NCBI GenBank assembly: GCA_036015235.1
Contig: CP107926.1
Location: 4,793,501 to 4,857,500 of the forward strand
Reading direction: 5' to 3'
Origin: Streptomyces sp. NBC_00433
GTDB taxonomy: Bacteria > Actinomycetota > Actinomycetes > Streptomycetales > Streptomycetaceae
Length of the DNA stretch: 64,000 bases
Made by a program: the position numbers and the translations under genes. Within the stretch, counting starts at the first letter, position 1; the number at the start of each line of letters is the position of its first letter. Below the pieces are notes generated by a model. It did no database searches. It worked only from the letters and a program-made list of their open reading frames with translations, and was not told the origin of the DNA. Of this stretch, positions 27,900 to 36,722 are shown piece by piece.

Positions 27900-29129
27900 T
27901 CAGCCCTGGATGCCGATGCGGTAAGCCAGCGCTCGCACGTCGCGAGCGGTCCGGGAGGGCAATTGGCGGTCCAGGAGCGCGGAGACCGTGTCACGGACCA
28001 TCGGGTTCGCGTGGATGCGCTGGGGGGCGGTGCGTTCGGCTGTGAGGAGTTCCGCCACGGCGTCGGTGTCCCGGCCGCGCAGGTGGGCGAGTGACCGGCC
28101 GAGGTCGGCGTGGAAGGCGGCGTCACGACCCGGTGCGCCGAGAATTTGAGGCCGCACTCCTCGCGAGGCGGCGACAGCGTGACCGTGGCGGCCGAGATCG
28201 GTGTTCAGGCTGACGTGGTGAATACCGACGTTCGTAGGTCCGAAGTTGAGGTGCCAGGCTTTGGTCTCACCGGTACGGGCGGCCAAGTCGCCGGCTTCGG
28301 CCAGGTGCGCGTTGACCTCGCTGGTGCGGTTGGCGCCCGAGCGGCGGACGTCCTGGGTGAGGCAGGTCGCTCGGATCAGGTGCAGCTCGCCGAGGAGAGC
28401 GTGTGCGTCGGGGCTGGCGAGGTGGTGTTCCACCGTGTCGGCGGCCGAGTCGGCTTGGCCCAGCGCCAGGTCGGGGCTGCCGGCTGACATCAGCACGTGG
28501 GCGTGGAAGAAGCCGGAGAGGGCGTCGCGCAGTGGATCATCGAGTTCGGCGGTGGCCTCGTCGGCCCGAGTGACGGCGATGTAGGCCAGATCCGGATAAC
28601 CGAGGTACTTGAGCAGCATCGTGCACGCCGGGTGATAGGCGTCTGCCAACAGTCTGAGCAACCTTGGGCGTTGATCCGGCGAGCCGCCCTCGACGGCGGC
28701 GTGCAGGTCCCCCAGTAGCGACGGCAGTTTGCGGGCGAGGACACCGTACTCGCAGCGGTGGTAGAGCCGGTTGGCCTGCGCCACCCTGGCTGCCAGCGGG
28801 CCGCGTGAGCCCGCTGCGGGCCGGTGATGGACGCCCATCAACGCCAGCCGGAGTGCCGGGATCGCTTCGTGGGCCGATGCGGTGGCGGGGTCGGTCGGTG
28901 CGAGCACCTGCCCGGTCAGCTCCGTCGGGGCAATCTGAAGGGCGTCGGCCAAGGCGGTGATGTGCCCCGTGCGGTCCAGGTGCCGCTGCCCGTTCTCGAC
29001 CATCGACAGGAACCCGGTGGACAGCCCTGAGAGGCCGGCCAACGTACGCAGTGACATTCCGCGTTGACGCCGGGCGGACCGCAATCTCACCCCGATGTCG
29101 TGTGCCCGCTCGTCGCTCATCGCCGTCAT
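27900..29129 (-). CDS. XRE-family regulator with TPR-like C-terminal domain, 1
   Basis: The 409-residue protein has an N-terminal Cro/C1 HTH (IGVRLRSARRQRGMSLRTLAGLSGLSTGFLSMVENGQR, residues 9-46, in parts) followed by a long all-helical region resembling the TPR ligand domains of Streptomyces regulators. Such proteins sense peptides or small molecules. With its neighbour it forms a tandem pair divergent from the lanthipeptide operon and probably controls it. ATG 29129 or 29120 are both possible. CCGTA-N5-TACGG just upstream may be its own operator. Confidence 0.8.
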   Translation of the reverse strand: MTAMSDERAHDIGVRLRSARRQRGMSLRTLAGLSGLSTGFLSMVENGQRHLDRTGHITALADALQIAPTELTGQVLAPTDPATASAHEAIPALRLALMGVHHRPAAGSRGPLAARVAQANRLYHRCEYGVLARKLPSLLGDLHAAVEGGSPDQRPRLLRLLADAYHPACTMLLKYLGYPDLAYIAVTRADEATAELDDPLRDALSGFFHAHVLMSAGSPDLALGQADSAADTVEHHLASPDAHALLGELHLIRATCLTQDVRRSGANRTSEVNAHLAEAGDLAARTGETKAWHLNFGPTNVGIHHVSLNTDLGRHGHAVAASRGVRPQILGAPGRDAAFHADLGRSLAHLRGRDTDAVAELLTAERTAPQRIHANPMVRDTVSALLDRQLPSRTARDVRALAYRIGIQG

Positions 29130-29136
29130 CCATCGT

Positions 29137-29151
29137 CCGTAAAAAGTACGG
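29137..29151. promoter_or_regulatory. Short inverted repeat before regulator 1
   Basis: CCGTA (29137-29141) and TACGG (29147-29151) flank five bases directly ahead of the regulator start. It is A-rich against a G+C-rich background and could be a promoter or operator. Confidence 0.35.
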
Positions 29152-29209
29152 CCCTCAGCGTAGGCGTTCCGTAACAGCGCGTCGATGCCGCCTCGGAATC
29201 GGCGTCGGG

Positions 29210-30415
29210 CTACAGCAGTCCGGCCCGGCGCGCGACCGCGCGGACAGCCTCGGCCTGATCGTGGTCGGCGAGGCGGGGTGGCAATGCCACCATCAGTTCC
29301 CTCGCGAACGGGTCGAGCCGGAAGCGCAACGGTGCCGTCGTCTCGGCCACTAGCAGATGGTCGGCGGCTCGTGTGAATGCGCTTCCGCGAGCGGCTGACG
29401 CGGCCAAGCACACCAGCGACGCGACACGGTCCGCCGGGGCGAGTTCGTTCAGGTCGAGGAGGGCGGCGTACCCGCTCGCCGCGTCGATGTCGGCTGCTTC
29501 CAGCGCGACGGTCACCCGCGCAGCTGTCACGGCCGCGCGCGAGCCAGGGTTTCGGGCAACACTGCCAGCGGCATCCAGCTCGATATCCGCCCGATCCGGC
29601 CGGCCGGTCACGGCGTGAGCGAACGCTGCAAGGACCGACATCTCAACGCTGCCACGGGCGTGCCCACTTCGCTCCGCACAGCCCAGTGCCTGTTCCGGCA
29701 GACCAAGATCCAGCAGCAGCCGTATCTCCTCGGCCACGAGACACCTCGCAGCCTCGACCCCCTGGCGGTCGGTCGCCCGCGCCCGGTGCAGCACCAGCCA
29801 CGCCAGATCGCGGTAGCCCAGCCGTCGCAGCAGACCCGCCACGACGGCGTGTCCCTGTGACCGCAGATCAACTGCTCGTTCCCGCGCCGCGCCTCTCGCT
29901 TCCCGCACAGCGCGCTCGGCTGTGCAGATCAACTCCGGTGCCAGGGCAGCCAGGCCGTGATCGTTCCCTGCGCGATCAGCAGCCACAGCCGACGTCAGAA
30001 GGCGTTCCCGCTCCTCCATCAACCCTGGAGCACGTTCCGAAGACTGCTGAGGTACCGCGGCCAGCACCCTCCGTAGACGATGTGCGACGGCCCGCACCTC
30101 CCCGTGCTCGGAACCCGTCGGCGGAAACGGCTGACCGGTCAACTCGCCGGAGTCCACGCCCAGCGCAGCGGCGAGGGAGGCCCAGACCCGTCGCTGGTCC
30201 ACCCACGTGCGGCCCGCCTCCAAGTCATCCACGATTTCGAGGGGGAGGTCGGACCGTGCCGCCAGTTCCACCGGGCTAAGCCCGCGCCGCACGCGCCACG
30301 CCGCCACCGCCGCGCCGATCGGACTGACGACAGCGGCGGCACTCATATCCGTACCGGTCGCACACACCAGGCCTGCCACCTCCACCCGTCGCCGATCGTG
30401 ATGTCTTCCGGACAT
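29210..30415 (-). CDS. XRE-family regulator with TPR-like C-terminal domain, 2
   Basis: About 401 residues from ATG 30415; ATG 30346 (MSAAAVVSPIG) is a plausible later start. The HTH is in VRRGLSPVELAARSDLPLEIVDDLEAGR, and the remaining 300 residues are helical and Leu/Ala-rich, like regulator 1. It is divergent from the methyltransferase gene, sharing a 290-base control region that contains the perfect TGTTCAC-N4-GTGAACA palindrome. Regulation of the lanthipeptide cluster is inferred from position. Confidence 0.78.
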   Translation of the reverse strand: MSGRHHDRRRVEVAGLVCATGTDMSAAAVVSPIGAAVAAWRVRRGLSPVELAARSDLPLEIVDDLEAGRTWVDQRRVWASLAAALGVDSGELTGQPFPPTGSEHGEVRAVAHRLRRVLAAVPQQSSERAPGLMEERERLLTSAVAADRAGNDHGLAALAPELICTAERAVREARGAARERAVDLRSQGHAVVAGLLRRLGYRDLAWLVLHRARATDRQGVEAARCLVAEEIRLLLDLGLPEQALGCAERSGHARGSVEMSVLAAFAHAVTGRPDRADIELDAAGSVARNPGSRAAVTAARVTVALEAADIDAASGYAALLDLNELAPADRVASLVCLAASAARGSAFTRAADHLLVAETTAPLRFRLDPFARELMVALPPRLADHDQAEAVRAVARRAGLL

Positions 30416-30613
30416 GACACTGCCCCGGCGGCCATCCTGTCTGGTGCGCCCCTGCCCGATGCGCGACACCCTAACCGTGCCTCCGCGGACTGCACGACAT
30501 GCCTCTGACCTCCCAGTTCGGGTATCGCTCATCTGTGACGGCCGCGTACTCCGACGTGCGCGGAAGCGCGTAGTGAGGGCCGGATCTCGCCCCTGTCCGG
30601 GCGGTCGCGGCTA

Positions 30614-30631
30614 TGTTCACGACGGTGAACA
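30614..30631. promoter_or_regulatory. Operator-like palindrome, copy 2
   Basis: TGTTCACGACGGTGAACA has perfect 7-base arms. It lies about 90 bases before the methyltransferase start in the divergent control region of the lanthipeptide cluster. Confidence 0.65.
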
Positions 30632-30704
30632 CCCCAGGGCGACAGCGCCGATACGTTGTGTCACGGAATTCCGCCGTGCACCTTCTGAGAAGGGAATGCC
30701 GCAC

Positions 30705-32000
30705 GTGACTGAAGCGACCGCCGAGTCAACCCGCGCCGCCGAACTGCGGGGCAAGCTCGTGACGGAGTTGGTGGCCGCCGGCTCGATCGTGTCGAAGGAG
30801 GTCGAGGCGGCGTTCCGCACGGTGCCCAGGCATACCTTCGCGCCTGGCGCCACCCTGGAAGAGGCGTACTCCGCCTTCCGCGTCGTGGTCGCCAAGAAGG
30901 ACGAACACGGGACCACGATCAGCTCGGTGTCCGCGCCTTCTGTTCAGGCGGTGATGCTGGAGCAGGCTGAACTCCAGCCCGGTTTGCGCTGCCTGGAGAT
31001 CGGTTCCGGCGGTTACAACGCCGCGCTGATGGCGGAGCTGGTCGGCACGGAGGGCGAGGTCACGACGCTCGACATCGACCCGGACATCACCGACCGCGCC
31101 CGCGCCTGCCTCGCGGAAGCCGGCTACGCCGACCAGGTGAGCGTTGTCCTGGGTGACGGCGAAGACGGCTGCCCCGAACACGCCCCGTACGACCGGACGA
31201 TCGTGACCGTCGGCGCCTGGGACATCCCGCCGGCCTGGACCGCCCAACTCGCAGGCAACGGCACCCTCACCGTTCCGCTGCGGATGCGCGGCCTGACGCG
31301 CTCGATCACCTTCGCCCGCGAGGGCGACCATCTCGTCAGCAGGTCGGCGAAGATCTGCGGCTTCGTGACGATGCAGGGCGCCGGGGCGCATCGCGAACGC
31401 CTGCTCCTCCTGCGCGGTGAGGAGATCGGCCTGCGGTTCGACGAGGATCTGTCGGCCGATCCGGGCGCCCTGAACGGCGCGCTGAACACGCCGAGGAGCG
31501 AGGTCTGGACGGGTGTGACGGTCGGACGCGCTGTCCCGTTCGACACGCTTCAGATGTGGCTGGCCACCGCTCTCGACGGCTTCTGCCTGCTGTCGGTGGA
31601 CCCGAAGCTGGACACGGGCCTGGTCGCGCCGCAGAACCGCATGGCCTGCCCCGCAGTGGTCGAAGGCGGCTCGTTCGCCTACCTCGCGCTGCGGAAGCTC
31701 GACGAGGGCCAGGACGAACCGGACCGGACGACGACATTCGAGTTCGGCGCGCACGGCTTCGGGCCGGAGGCCGCCGTCCTCGCCGAGTCGCTGGCCGCGC
31801 AGATCCGCGTCTGGGACCGCGACCACCGGGCCGGCCCCGGCCCGCGCATCACCGCTCACCCGGTGGGCAACGCCGACGGGCGTCTGCCGGAGGGGCGGCT
31901 CATCCCCAAGCGGCATGTCCGCATCGTCATCTCCTGGCCTCCTGCGGCCCTGCCGTCAGCCGGCCAGGCCAGCGAGCAACACCCCGACGAAAAGGAGTGA
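30705..32000 (+). CDS. FxLD-system methyltransferase (PCMT-like)
   Basis: The 431-residue protein has a protein-L-isoaspartate O-methyltransferase domain: SAPSVQAVMLEQ, SAM-binding LEIGSGGYNAALMAEL, and TTLDIDPD. A C-terminal extension of about 200 residues is typical of the methyltransferases paired with FxLD lanthipeptides. It likely converts an Asp of the precursor to isoAsp or a methyl ester during maturation. GTG 30705 has AAGGGA with a 9-base spacer; ATG 30696 is too close to it. It is first in the biosynthetic operon; its stop overlaps the Shine-Dalgarno of the precursor gene. Confidence 0.88.
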   Translation: MTEATAESTRAAELRGKLVTELVAAGSIVSKEVEAAFRTVPRHTFAPGATLEEAYSAFRVVVAKKDEHGTTISSVSAPSVQAVMLEQAELQPGLRCLEIGSGGYNAALMAELVGTEGEVTTLDIDPDITDRARACLAEAGYADQVSVVLGDGEDGCPEHAPYDRTIVTVGAWDIPPAWTAQLAGNGTLTVPLRMRGLTRSITFAREGDHLVSRSAKICGFVTMQGAGAHRERLLLLRGEEIGLRFDEDLSADPGALNGALNTPRSEVWTGVTVGRAVPFDTLQMWLATALDGFCLLSVDPKLDTGLVAPQNRMACPAVVEGGSFAYLALRKLDEGQDEPDRTTTFEFGAHGFGPEAAVLAESLAAQIRVWDRDHRAGPGPRITAHPVGNADGRLPEGRLIPKRHVRIVISWPPAALPSAGQASEQHPDEKE

Positions 32001-32005
32001 CCCTC

Positions 32006-32176
32006 ATGGCAGAAGTTCCCACGGGCGCCACGGCGTTCGACATGGAGTTCGAGCTCGACGTACGCGTCATCGAGGCCGGCCTGCCGGTCCGCGACCTGAT
32101 GCGCGACACCAGCGACAACTGCGGCTCGACATGCTCGGGCACCGCCTGCACCTCGTACGTGGGCGATCCGGCCTGA
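32006..32176 (+). CDS. FxLD-family lanthipeptide precursor
   Basis: The 56-residue peptide has the class-naming leader motif FELD (residues 15-18). The C-terminal core has Cys39, Cys43 and Cys48 among Thr35, Ser36, Ser41, Thr42, Ser44, Thr46, Thr49 and Ser50, so up to three (methyl)lanthionine rings are possible. The tail ends YVGDPA; Asp54, or Asp30, Asp34 or Asp37, could be the methyltransferase target. AAAAGGAG precedes ATG 32006. A stem-loop after it separates it from lanB. No leader-peptidase or exporter gene is in the cluster. Confidence 0.93.
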   Translation: MAEVPTGATAFDMEFELDVRVIEAGLPVRDLMRDTSDNCGSTCSGTACTSYVGDPA

Positions 32177-32190
32177 CGCGTTGAGCCGTT

Positions 32191-32226
32191 GCCGTCGCGT
32201 CGGTCCTCGTGACCCGGCGCGACGGC
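32191..32226 (+). terminator. Attenuator-like stem-loop between precursor and lanB
   Basis: GCCGTCGCG (32191-32199) pairs with CGCGACGGC (32218-32226) over an 18-base loop. Partial termination here would give more precursor mRNA than enzyme mRNA, a common design in bacteriocin operons. The alternative lanB start GTG 32209 would be inside the loop, which argues for the later start. Confidence 0.55.
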
Positions 32227-32298
32227 AGCCCCGATGTCCCCGGCGGGCGGCGTCGGCGAGAACCCCGGCACGCCGACTACTTCGACGGAGGGATCGTG

Positions 32299-35200
32299 GT
32301 GGGCAAGAGGGACCGGCCGCTGTACCGGCACGCCGACGTACTCCTCATACGGGCGACGACTTGTCCGGAGGGGGTGCCGTTCCCGGCGGACCCCGATCTG
32401 GAGGGCGCTCCCGAAGAGGTGCTGGCGCGGGCTTCCCAGTGGCTGGATGAGGTGTGGCGGCTGGACGCGTTCCGATGCGCGGTCGAGATGTCCAGTCCGG
32501 TCCTGTCGGTGGCGGTCCGCGAGGCCGCAGCCGGCCGCCTGATGGACGCCCGCCAGGCTCGCCGCCTCGTCCACTCCGTGGCCTCGTACCTCCTGCGCTG
32601 GCAGGGCCGGCCCACCCCGTTCGGTCTCTTCGCGGGCGTGGCAGCGGCCCGGATCGGCGGCGAGCCGAAGGCACGCTGGGGGAGCGATCATCAGGTGGTG
32701 GCCCGGACGGACGCGGAGTGGTTGGGCAGCGTCATCGATCGGCTGGAGCGCTGCCCCGAGCTACTGCAACGGCTTCCGGTGGTCGCGAATGCCTCCGCGT
32801 TCCCGCGCGGTGGCAGGCTCGTTGTTCCCGGTCGAGCCGCCGGAAGCCGATCTGGGGAGCCGGACCCGTCGGAAGTGTCGATCCGTCGCACCGGACCGGT
32901 TCGCGGCGTGGTCGACCTGGCCCGCAAACCCCTTCCCTACGCCCTGCTGAGGAAGCGGCTGACGGCCGAATACCCAGAGGCGTCCGCCGCTCAGCTCGAC
33001 ACCTTGCTCACGCAGCTCGTCACCGAAGGATTCCTGCTCACCAGCCTTCGTGCCCCGATGACCGTTCCCGACTCCTTGGGCCATCTGTGCGGCGAGTTGG
33101 CTGCTGTCCACGCGGACGAACTGCCGAGCGTCGCAGGCACGGTGGGCGAACTGCACGCACTCCGGGACGCGATGGGCCACCACCACAGGGCATCGCCCAC
33201 CGAAGCCGCAGGGATCCGCACAGCGATGACCGAGCGCATGACGGCCCTCTCCGACGCAGCGGTGCAGCCGCTCGTCGCCGACACGGGCCTCGACTGCGAC
33301 ATCACCGTGCCCGAAGCGGTGGTCCGCGAGGCGGAGATAGCAGCCTCCGCACTCCTGCGCCTGACTCCGTACCCGTTCGGTCACCCCCGGTGGAAGGACT
33401 TCCACGTCCGCTTCCGGCAGCGCTACGGCGTCGGCGCTGTCGTTCCCGTGGTCGATCTGGTGGCCGACAGCGGGCTCGGCCTGCCCGCCGACTATCTCGG
33501 TTCCGCGCTGAAAACGCCCCCACGCCCGCTTACCTCGCGCGACGAGGCACTCCTCTCTCTGGTCCAGCAGGTCGCGTTCGACGGTGCCGAGGAGATCGTG
33601 CTGACCGAGGCGACGATTCGGGAACTCGCAGTCGGGGATCCGACGGAGATCCTGCCGCCCCCGCGAGTTGAGCTCGCCTTCCAGCTTCACGCGGAGTCGG
33701 ATGACGCCCTACGGCGCGGGGCCTTCCGACTGCTGGTCACGGGGGTCCCACGGGCTGCGAGCAGCATGGCCGGACGGTTCGCCGAGGTGCTGCCGGAAGC
33801 CGACCGCAGACGCCTGAGCCGCACCTACGCCGCGGTGACTACCGACGACCCCGGTACGGTCGCGGCCCAGCTGTCGTTCGCCCCGAGACGACGACGCAGC
33901 GGGAACGTGGCACGTACGCCGCAGTTGCTGCCGCTGACGATCCCCTTGGCCGAACACCGCGACCCCGACCACTCCGACCACATCGCCTTGGACGACCTCG
34001 CGGTCAGCGCGGACGCCCGCCAGCTCCACCTGGTCCAGCTCTCGACCGGCCGGTTCGTCGAGCCGCGCGTCCTGCACGCGCTGGAGGCTGGAGCCGCGAC
34101 GCCGCCTCTGGCTCGCTTCCTCTCCGAGATCACCACGGCACGCTGCGCCAACTACCAGACGTTCGACTGGGGCGCCGCGTCTCGCCTGCCGTATCTGCCT
34201 CGCCTGCGCCACGGCCGAGCCGTCCTCTCCCCGGCCCGCTGGCTCCTGAACGCCACCGACCTTGCTCCGCGTACTGCGTCGGCGTCCGTTTGGGACGCCT
34301 CGCTGGCGGCTTGGCGCAGCCGACTGCGTGCGCCGGCCGCCGTCGTCCTGTGCGAGGTCGACCTCCGACTGCCCCTCGACCTCGACCGTCCCCTGCATCG
34401 AGCGCTGCTGCGGTCCCGCCTCGACCGCACGGGCGGCGTCGAGTTGCGCGAAGCCCCGTCGTCCGCCGACCTCGCCTGGGTCGGTCGTGCGCACGAGTTC
34501 CTTCTGCCGTTGCGCCTCGCCCGTCCCCGGGGCGCTGCCGGTCGTCCCCGCCCGGTATCCAATCCGGTCAGGCGTGATGCCGAGCATCTGCCCAGCGCCT
34601 CCCCGTGGCTCCACGTACGCATCCACGGGCACCCTGACCGCCAGAACGACATCCTGACCGGCTACCTGCCCCGACTGTTCGCCGGGTGGGACGAACCGCC
34701 GCTGTGGTGGTTCACCAGGCACCGCGACACCACCCGGCCCGACAGCGCGCAACACCTCGCTTTGTACGTGCCGTTGGCGTCGCCCGGACACTACGGCGCT
34801 GCCGCAGACCGGGTAGGCGCATGGGCTGCCGACCTGCGTGCCGACGGCCTGGTGCCCGGCATTGAGTTAGCCGGCTATCGCCCCCAGACCGGTCGCTACG
34901 GGCATGGCACGGCGATGACGGCCGCCGAGAGCGTGTTCGCCGCCGACTCCACCGCCGCCCTCACCCAGATCGAGCTGGCCGTGCGCACCGGTATACCTGC
35001 CGAGGCCGTCACCGCAGCGGGACTCGTCGACCTGGCGTCCTCCTACGCCGCGACGAGCGCGGAAGGCCTGCGTCTACTGACCACCGAGCTGCCGCAGGAG
35101 CACGGCCGAGTTGACACCGCCCTGCGGGACGCGACATTTCGGCTCGCAGACCCGAGCGGCGAGTGGGCGGCCCTGCGGAGTCAACCTGGCGGGGAGCGAG

Positions 35201-35418
35201 TCCTGCTGGCCTGGGAGCGACGGAACACCGCTCTGACTGCCTATCGCGAGCAACTCGCTTCTCAATGGGACGATCCGCTCTCCGTCCTGAGGTCACTCCT
35301 CCACCTGCACCATGTCCGCGCCCTGGTCGCCGATCCTGAGCGCGAACGCGTCACCAACCGACTCGCCCGCGCCGCCGCGTCACGCCTGATCGCCCGTAGC
35401 CTCCGGACTTCCCCGTGA
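32299..35418 (+). CDS. Lantibiotic dehydratase LanB (full-length, with SpaB_C-type domain)
   Basis: About 1,039 residues. The N-terminal glutamylation domain (YRHADVLLIRATTCP, RRLVHSVASYLLRWQGRPTPFG as typical blocks) activates Ser/Thr with glutamyl-tRNA. The C-terminal elimination domain from about residue 780 (WLHVRIHGHPDRQNDIL, WFTRHRDTTRPDSAQHLAL) removes glutamate to give dehydro residues. I chose GTG 32299 because GGAGG is 7 bases ahead; GTG 32209 and 32296 are alternatives. It overlaps lanC by 4 bases. Presence of a complete elimination domain here makes the stand-alone one downstream interesting. Confidence 0.93.
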   Translation: MGKRDRPLYRHADVLLIRATTCPEGVPFPADPDLEGAPEEVLARASQWLDEVWRLDAFRCAVEMSSPVLSVAVREAAAGRLMDARQARRLVHSVASYLLRWQGRPTPFGLFAGVAAARIGGEPKARWGSDHQVVARTDAEWLGSVIDRLERCPELLQRLPVVANASAFPRGGRLVVPGRAAGSRSGEPDPSEVSIRRTGPVRGVVDLARKPLPYALLRKRLTAEYPEASAAQLDTLLTQLVTEGFLLTSLRAPMTVPDSLGHLCGELAAVHADELPSVAGTVGELHALRDAMGHHHRASPTEAAGIRTAMTERMTALSDAAVQPLVADTGLDCDITVPEAVVREAEIAASALLRLTPYPFGHPRWKDFHVRFRQRYGVGAVVPVVDLVADSGLGLPADYLGSALKTPPRPLTSRDEALLSLVQQVAFDGAEEIVLTEATIRELAVGDPTEILPPPRVELAFQLHAESDDALRRGAFRLLVTGVPRAASSMAGRFAEVLPEADRRRLSRTYAAVTTDDPGTVAAQLSFAPRRRRSGNVARTPQLLPLTIPLAEHRDPDHSDHIALDDLAVSADARQLHLVQLSTGRFVEPRVLHALEAGAATPPLARFLSEITTARCANYQTFDWGAASRLPYLPRLRHGRAVLSPARWLLNATDLAPRTASASVWDASLAAWRSRLRAPAAVVLCEVDLRLPLDLDRPLHRALLRSRLDRTGGVELREAPSSADLAWVGRAHEFLLPLRLARPRGAAGRPRPVSNPVRRDAEHLPSASPWLHVRIHGHPDRQNDILTGYLPRLFAGWDEPPLWWFTRHRDTTRPDSAQHLALYVPLASPGHYGAAADRVGAWAADLRADGLVPGIELAGYRPQTGRYGHGTAMTAAESVFAADSTAALTQIELAVRTGIPAEAVTAAGLVDLASSYAATSAEGLRLLTTELPQEHGRVDTALRDATFRLADPSGEWAALRSQPGGERVLLAWERRNTALTAYREQLASQWDDPLSVLRSLLHLHHVRALVADPERERVTNRLARAAASRLIARSLRTSP

Positions 35419-36689
35419 TCGCCCCGAGCCCTTCCGCTGCCGCCGCCGCGCAGGCTCTTGCCAGCCGTCTGGCCACGCCTCCGACGCTGTCGGCCGACCG
35501 CGCATGGCTCGCGCAGTCCCTCCACCAGGGCGCCGCCGGGACAGCGCTCGTGCACATCGAACGCGCGCACCGTGGCACCGGCAGTTGGCAGTCCGCGCAT
35601 GCCTGGGTGACCGCCTCAGCTCGCGACGGAGTCAGCGCCGCCGACGACAGCGGCCTCCACTTCGGCGCCCCGGCTGTCGCGTACGGCCTCCAAGCGGCAC
35701 AGGCCGACGGCATCGCCCGTTACGGGAGTGCCTTGGCCGCCCTCGACCGTCATGTCAGCAAGCTCGTTCACCGCCGCGTCGATGCCGCCCTCGCCCGCAT
35801 CGACAGAAGTGCGTTCGCCGACTTCGCCGAGTACGACCTGCTGCACGGCCTGACCGGCATTGGCGTGCAGCTGCTACAACGCGACCCCGGTGGCGATGCG
35901 CTGGGACGCGTCCTTCGATACCTGGTCGCTCTGACCACACCCTTGCGGGTCGACAGAACCGTGCTGCCCGGCTGGTGGGTCGGCCATGATCCGTACCGAA
36001 GGCACTGCTCCCCGGACTTCGCCGGTGGCCACGCCAACCTGGGCATCGCGCACGGCGTTACGGGACCGCTCGCGCTGCTCGCTCAAGCCCTACGCCGGGG
36101 AATCACCGTGAACGGGCAGCGCGAAGCCATCGCAACCATCTGCGCCTGGCTGGACACCTGGCGGCAGGACGCCGACACCGGACCGTGGTGGCCGCAGTGG
36201 GTGAGCCGCGACGAGCTGTGTGCCGGACGTCCGCGGCAGCGCGGCCCGCTCCGGCCGAGCTGGTGCTACGGGACTCCCGGCATCACCCGAGCCCAGCAGC
36301 TCGCCGCGATCGCCACCCATGACGTCGCCCGCCAGGAGATTGCCGAGTCCGCGCTCGCCCGGTGCCTGTCCGACCCGGCACAACTCGCCCGCATCACGGA
36401 CGGCGGCCTCTGCCACGGCTGGGCCGGCGTCTACCAGACGGCTTGGCGTGCCGCCCAGGACGCTCGTACGCCCGAGCTCCGCAGGTGCTTGCCGCGGTTG
36501 GCGGACCACCTCGTTTCGTGCGTCCGAACTGAACCATACGAGCGGGTCGGGCGGGACGGCCGAGGCGCAAGGACCGCTGAGCCCGACGGGCTTTTGGAGG
36601 GCACCGCCGGCCTTGCCCTCGCCCTCCAGACGGCCGCTCGCGGCGGGCCGCCGATCGCGTCGTGGGATGCGTGCCTCCTGATCAACTGA
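35415..36689 (+). CDS. LanC-like lanthionine cyclase
   Basis: The 424-residue cyclase has the zinc ligands in SWCYGTPG (Cys) and GGLCHGWAG (adjacent Cys-His), and the helical-barrel repeats DLLHGLTGIG, GIAHGVTGPLALLA and GLLEGTAGLALAL. It joins Cys thiols to dehydroalanine or dehydrobutyrine in the precursor. GTG start overlaps the lanB stop. The chain is in line with family length (about 400). Confidence 0.9.
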   Translation: MIAPSPSAAAAAQALASRLATPPTLSADRAWLAQSLHQGAAGTALVHIERAHRGTGSWQSAHAWVTASARDGVSAADDSGLHFGAPAVAYGLQAAQADGIARYGSALAALDRHVSKLVHRRVDAALARIDRSAFADFAEYDLLHGLTGIGVQLLQRDPGGDALGRVLRYLVALTTPLRVDRTVLPGWWVGHDPYRRHCSPDFAGGHANLGIAHGVTGPLALLAQALRRGITVNGQREAIATICAWLDTWRQDADTGPWWPQWVSRDELCAGRPRQRGPLRPSWCYGTPGITRAQQLAAIATHDVARQEIAESALARCLSDPAQLARITDGGLCHGWAGVYQTAWRAAQDARTPELRRCLPRLADHLVSCVRTEPYERVGRDGRGARTAEPDGLLEGTAGLALALQTAARGGPPIASWDACLLIN

Positions 36690-36722
36690 CCTTCCTCCAG
36701 ACCGAATGAGGAGCTGACGCTC

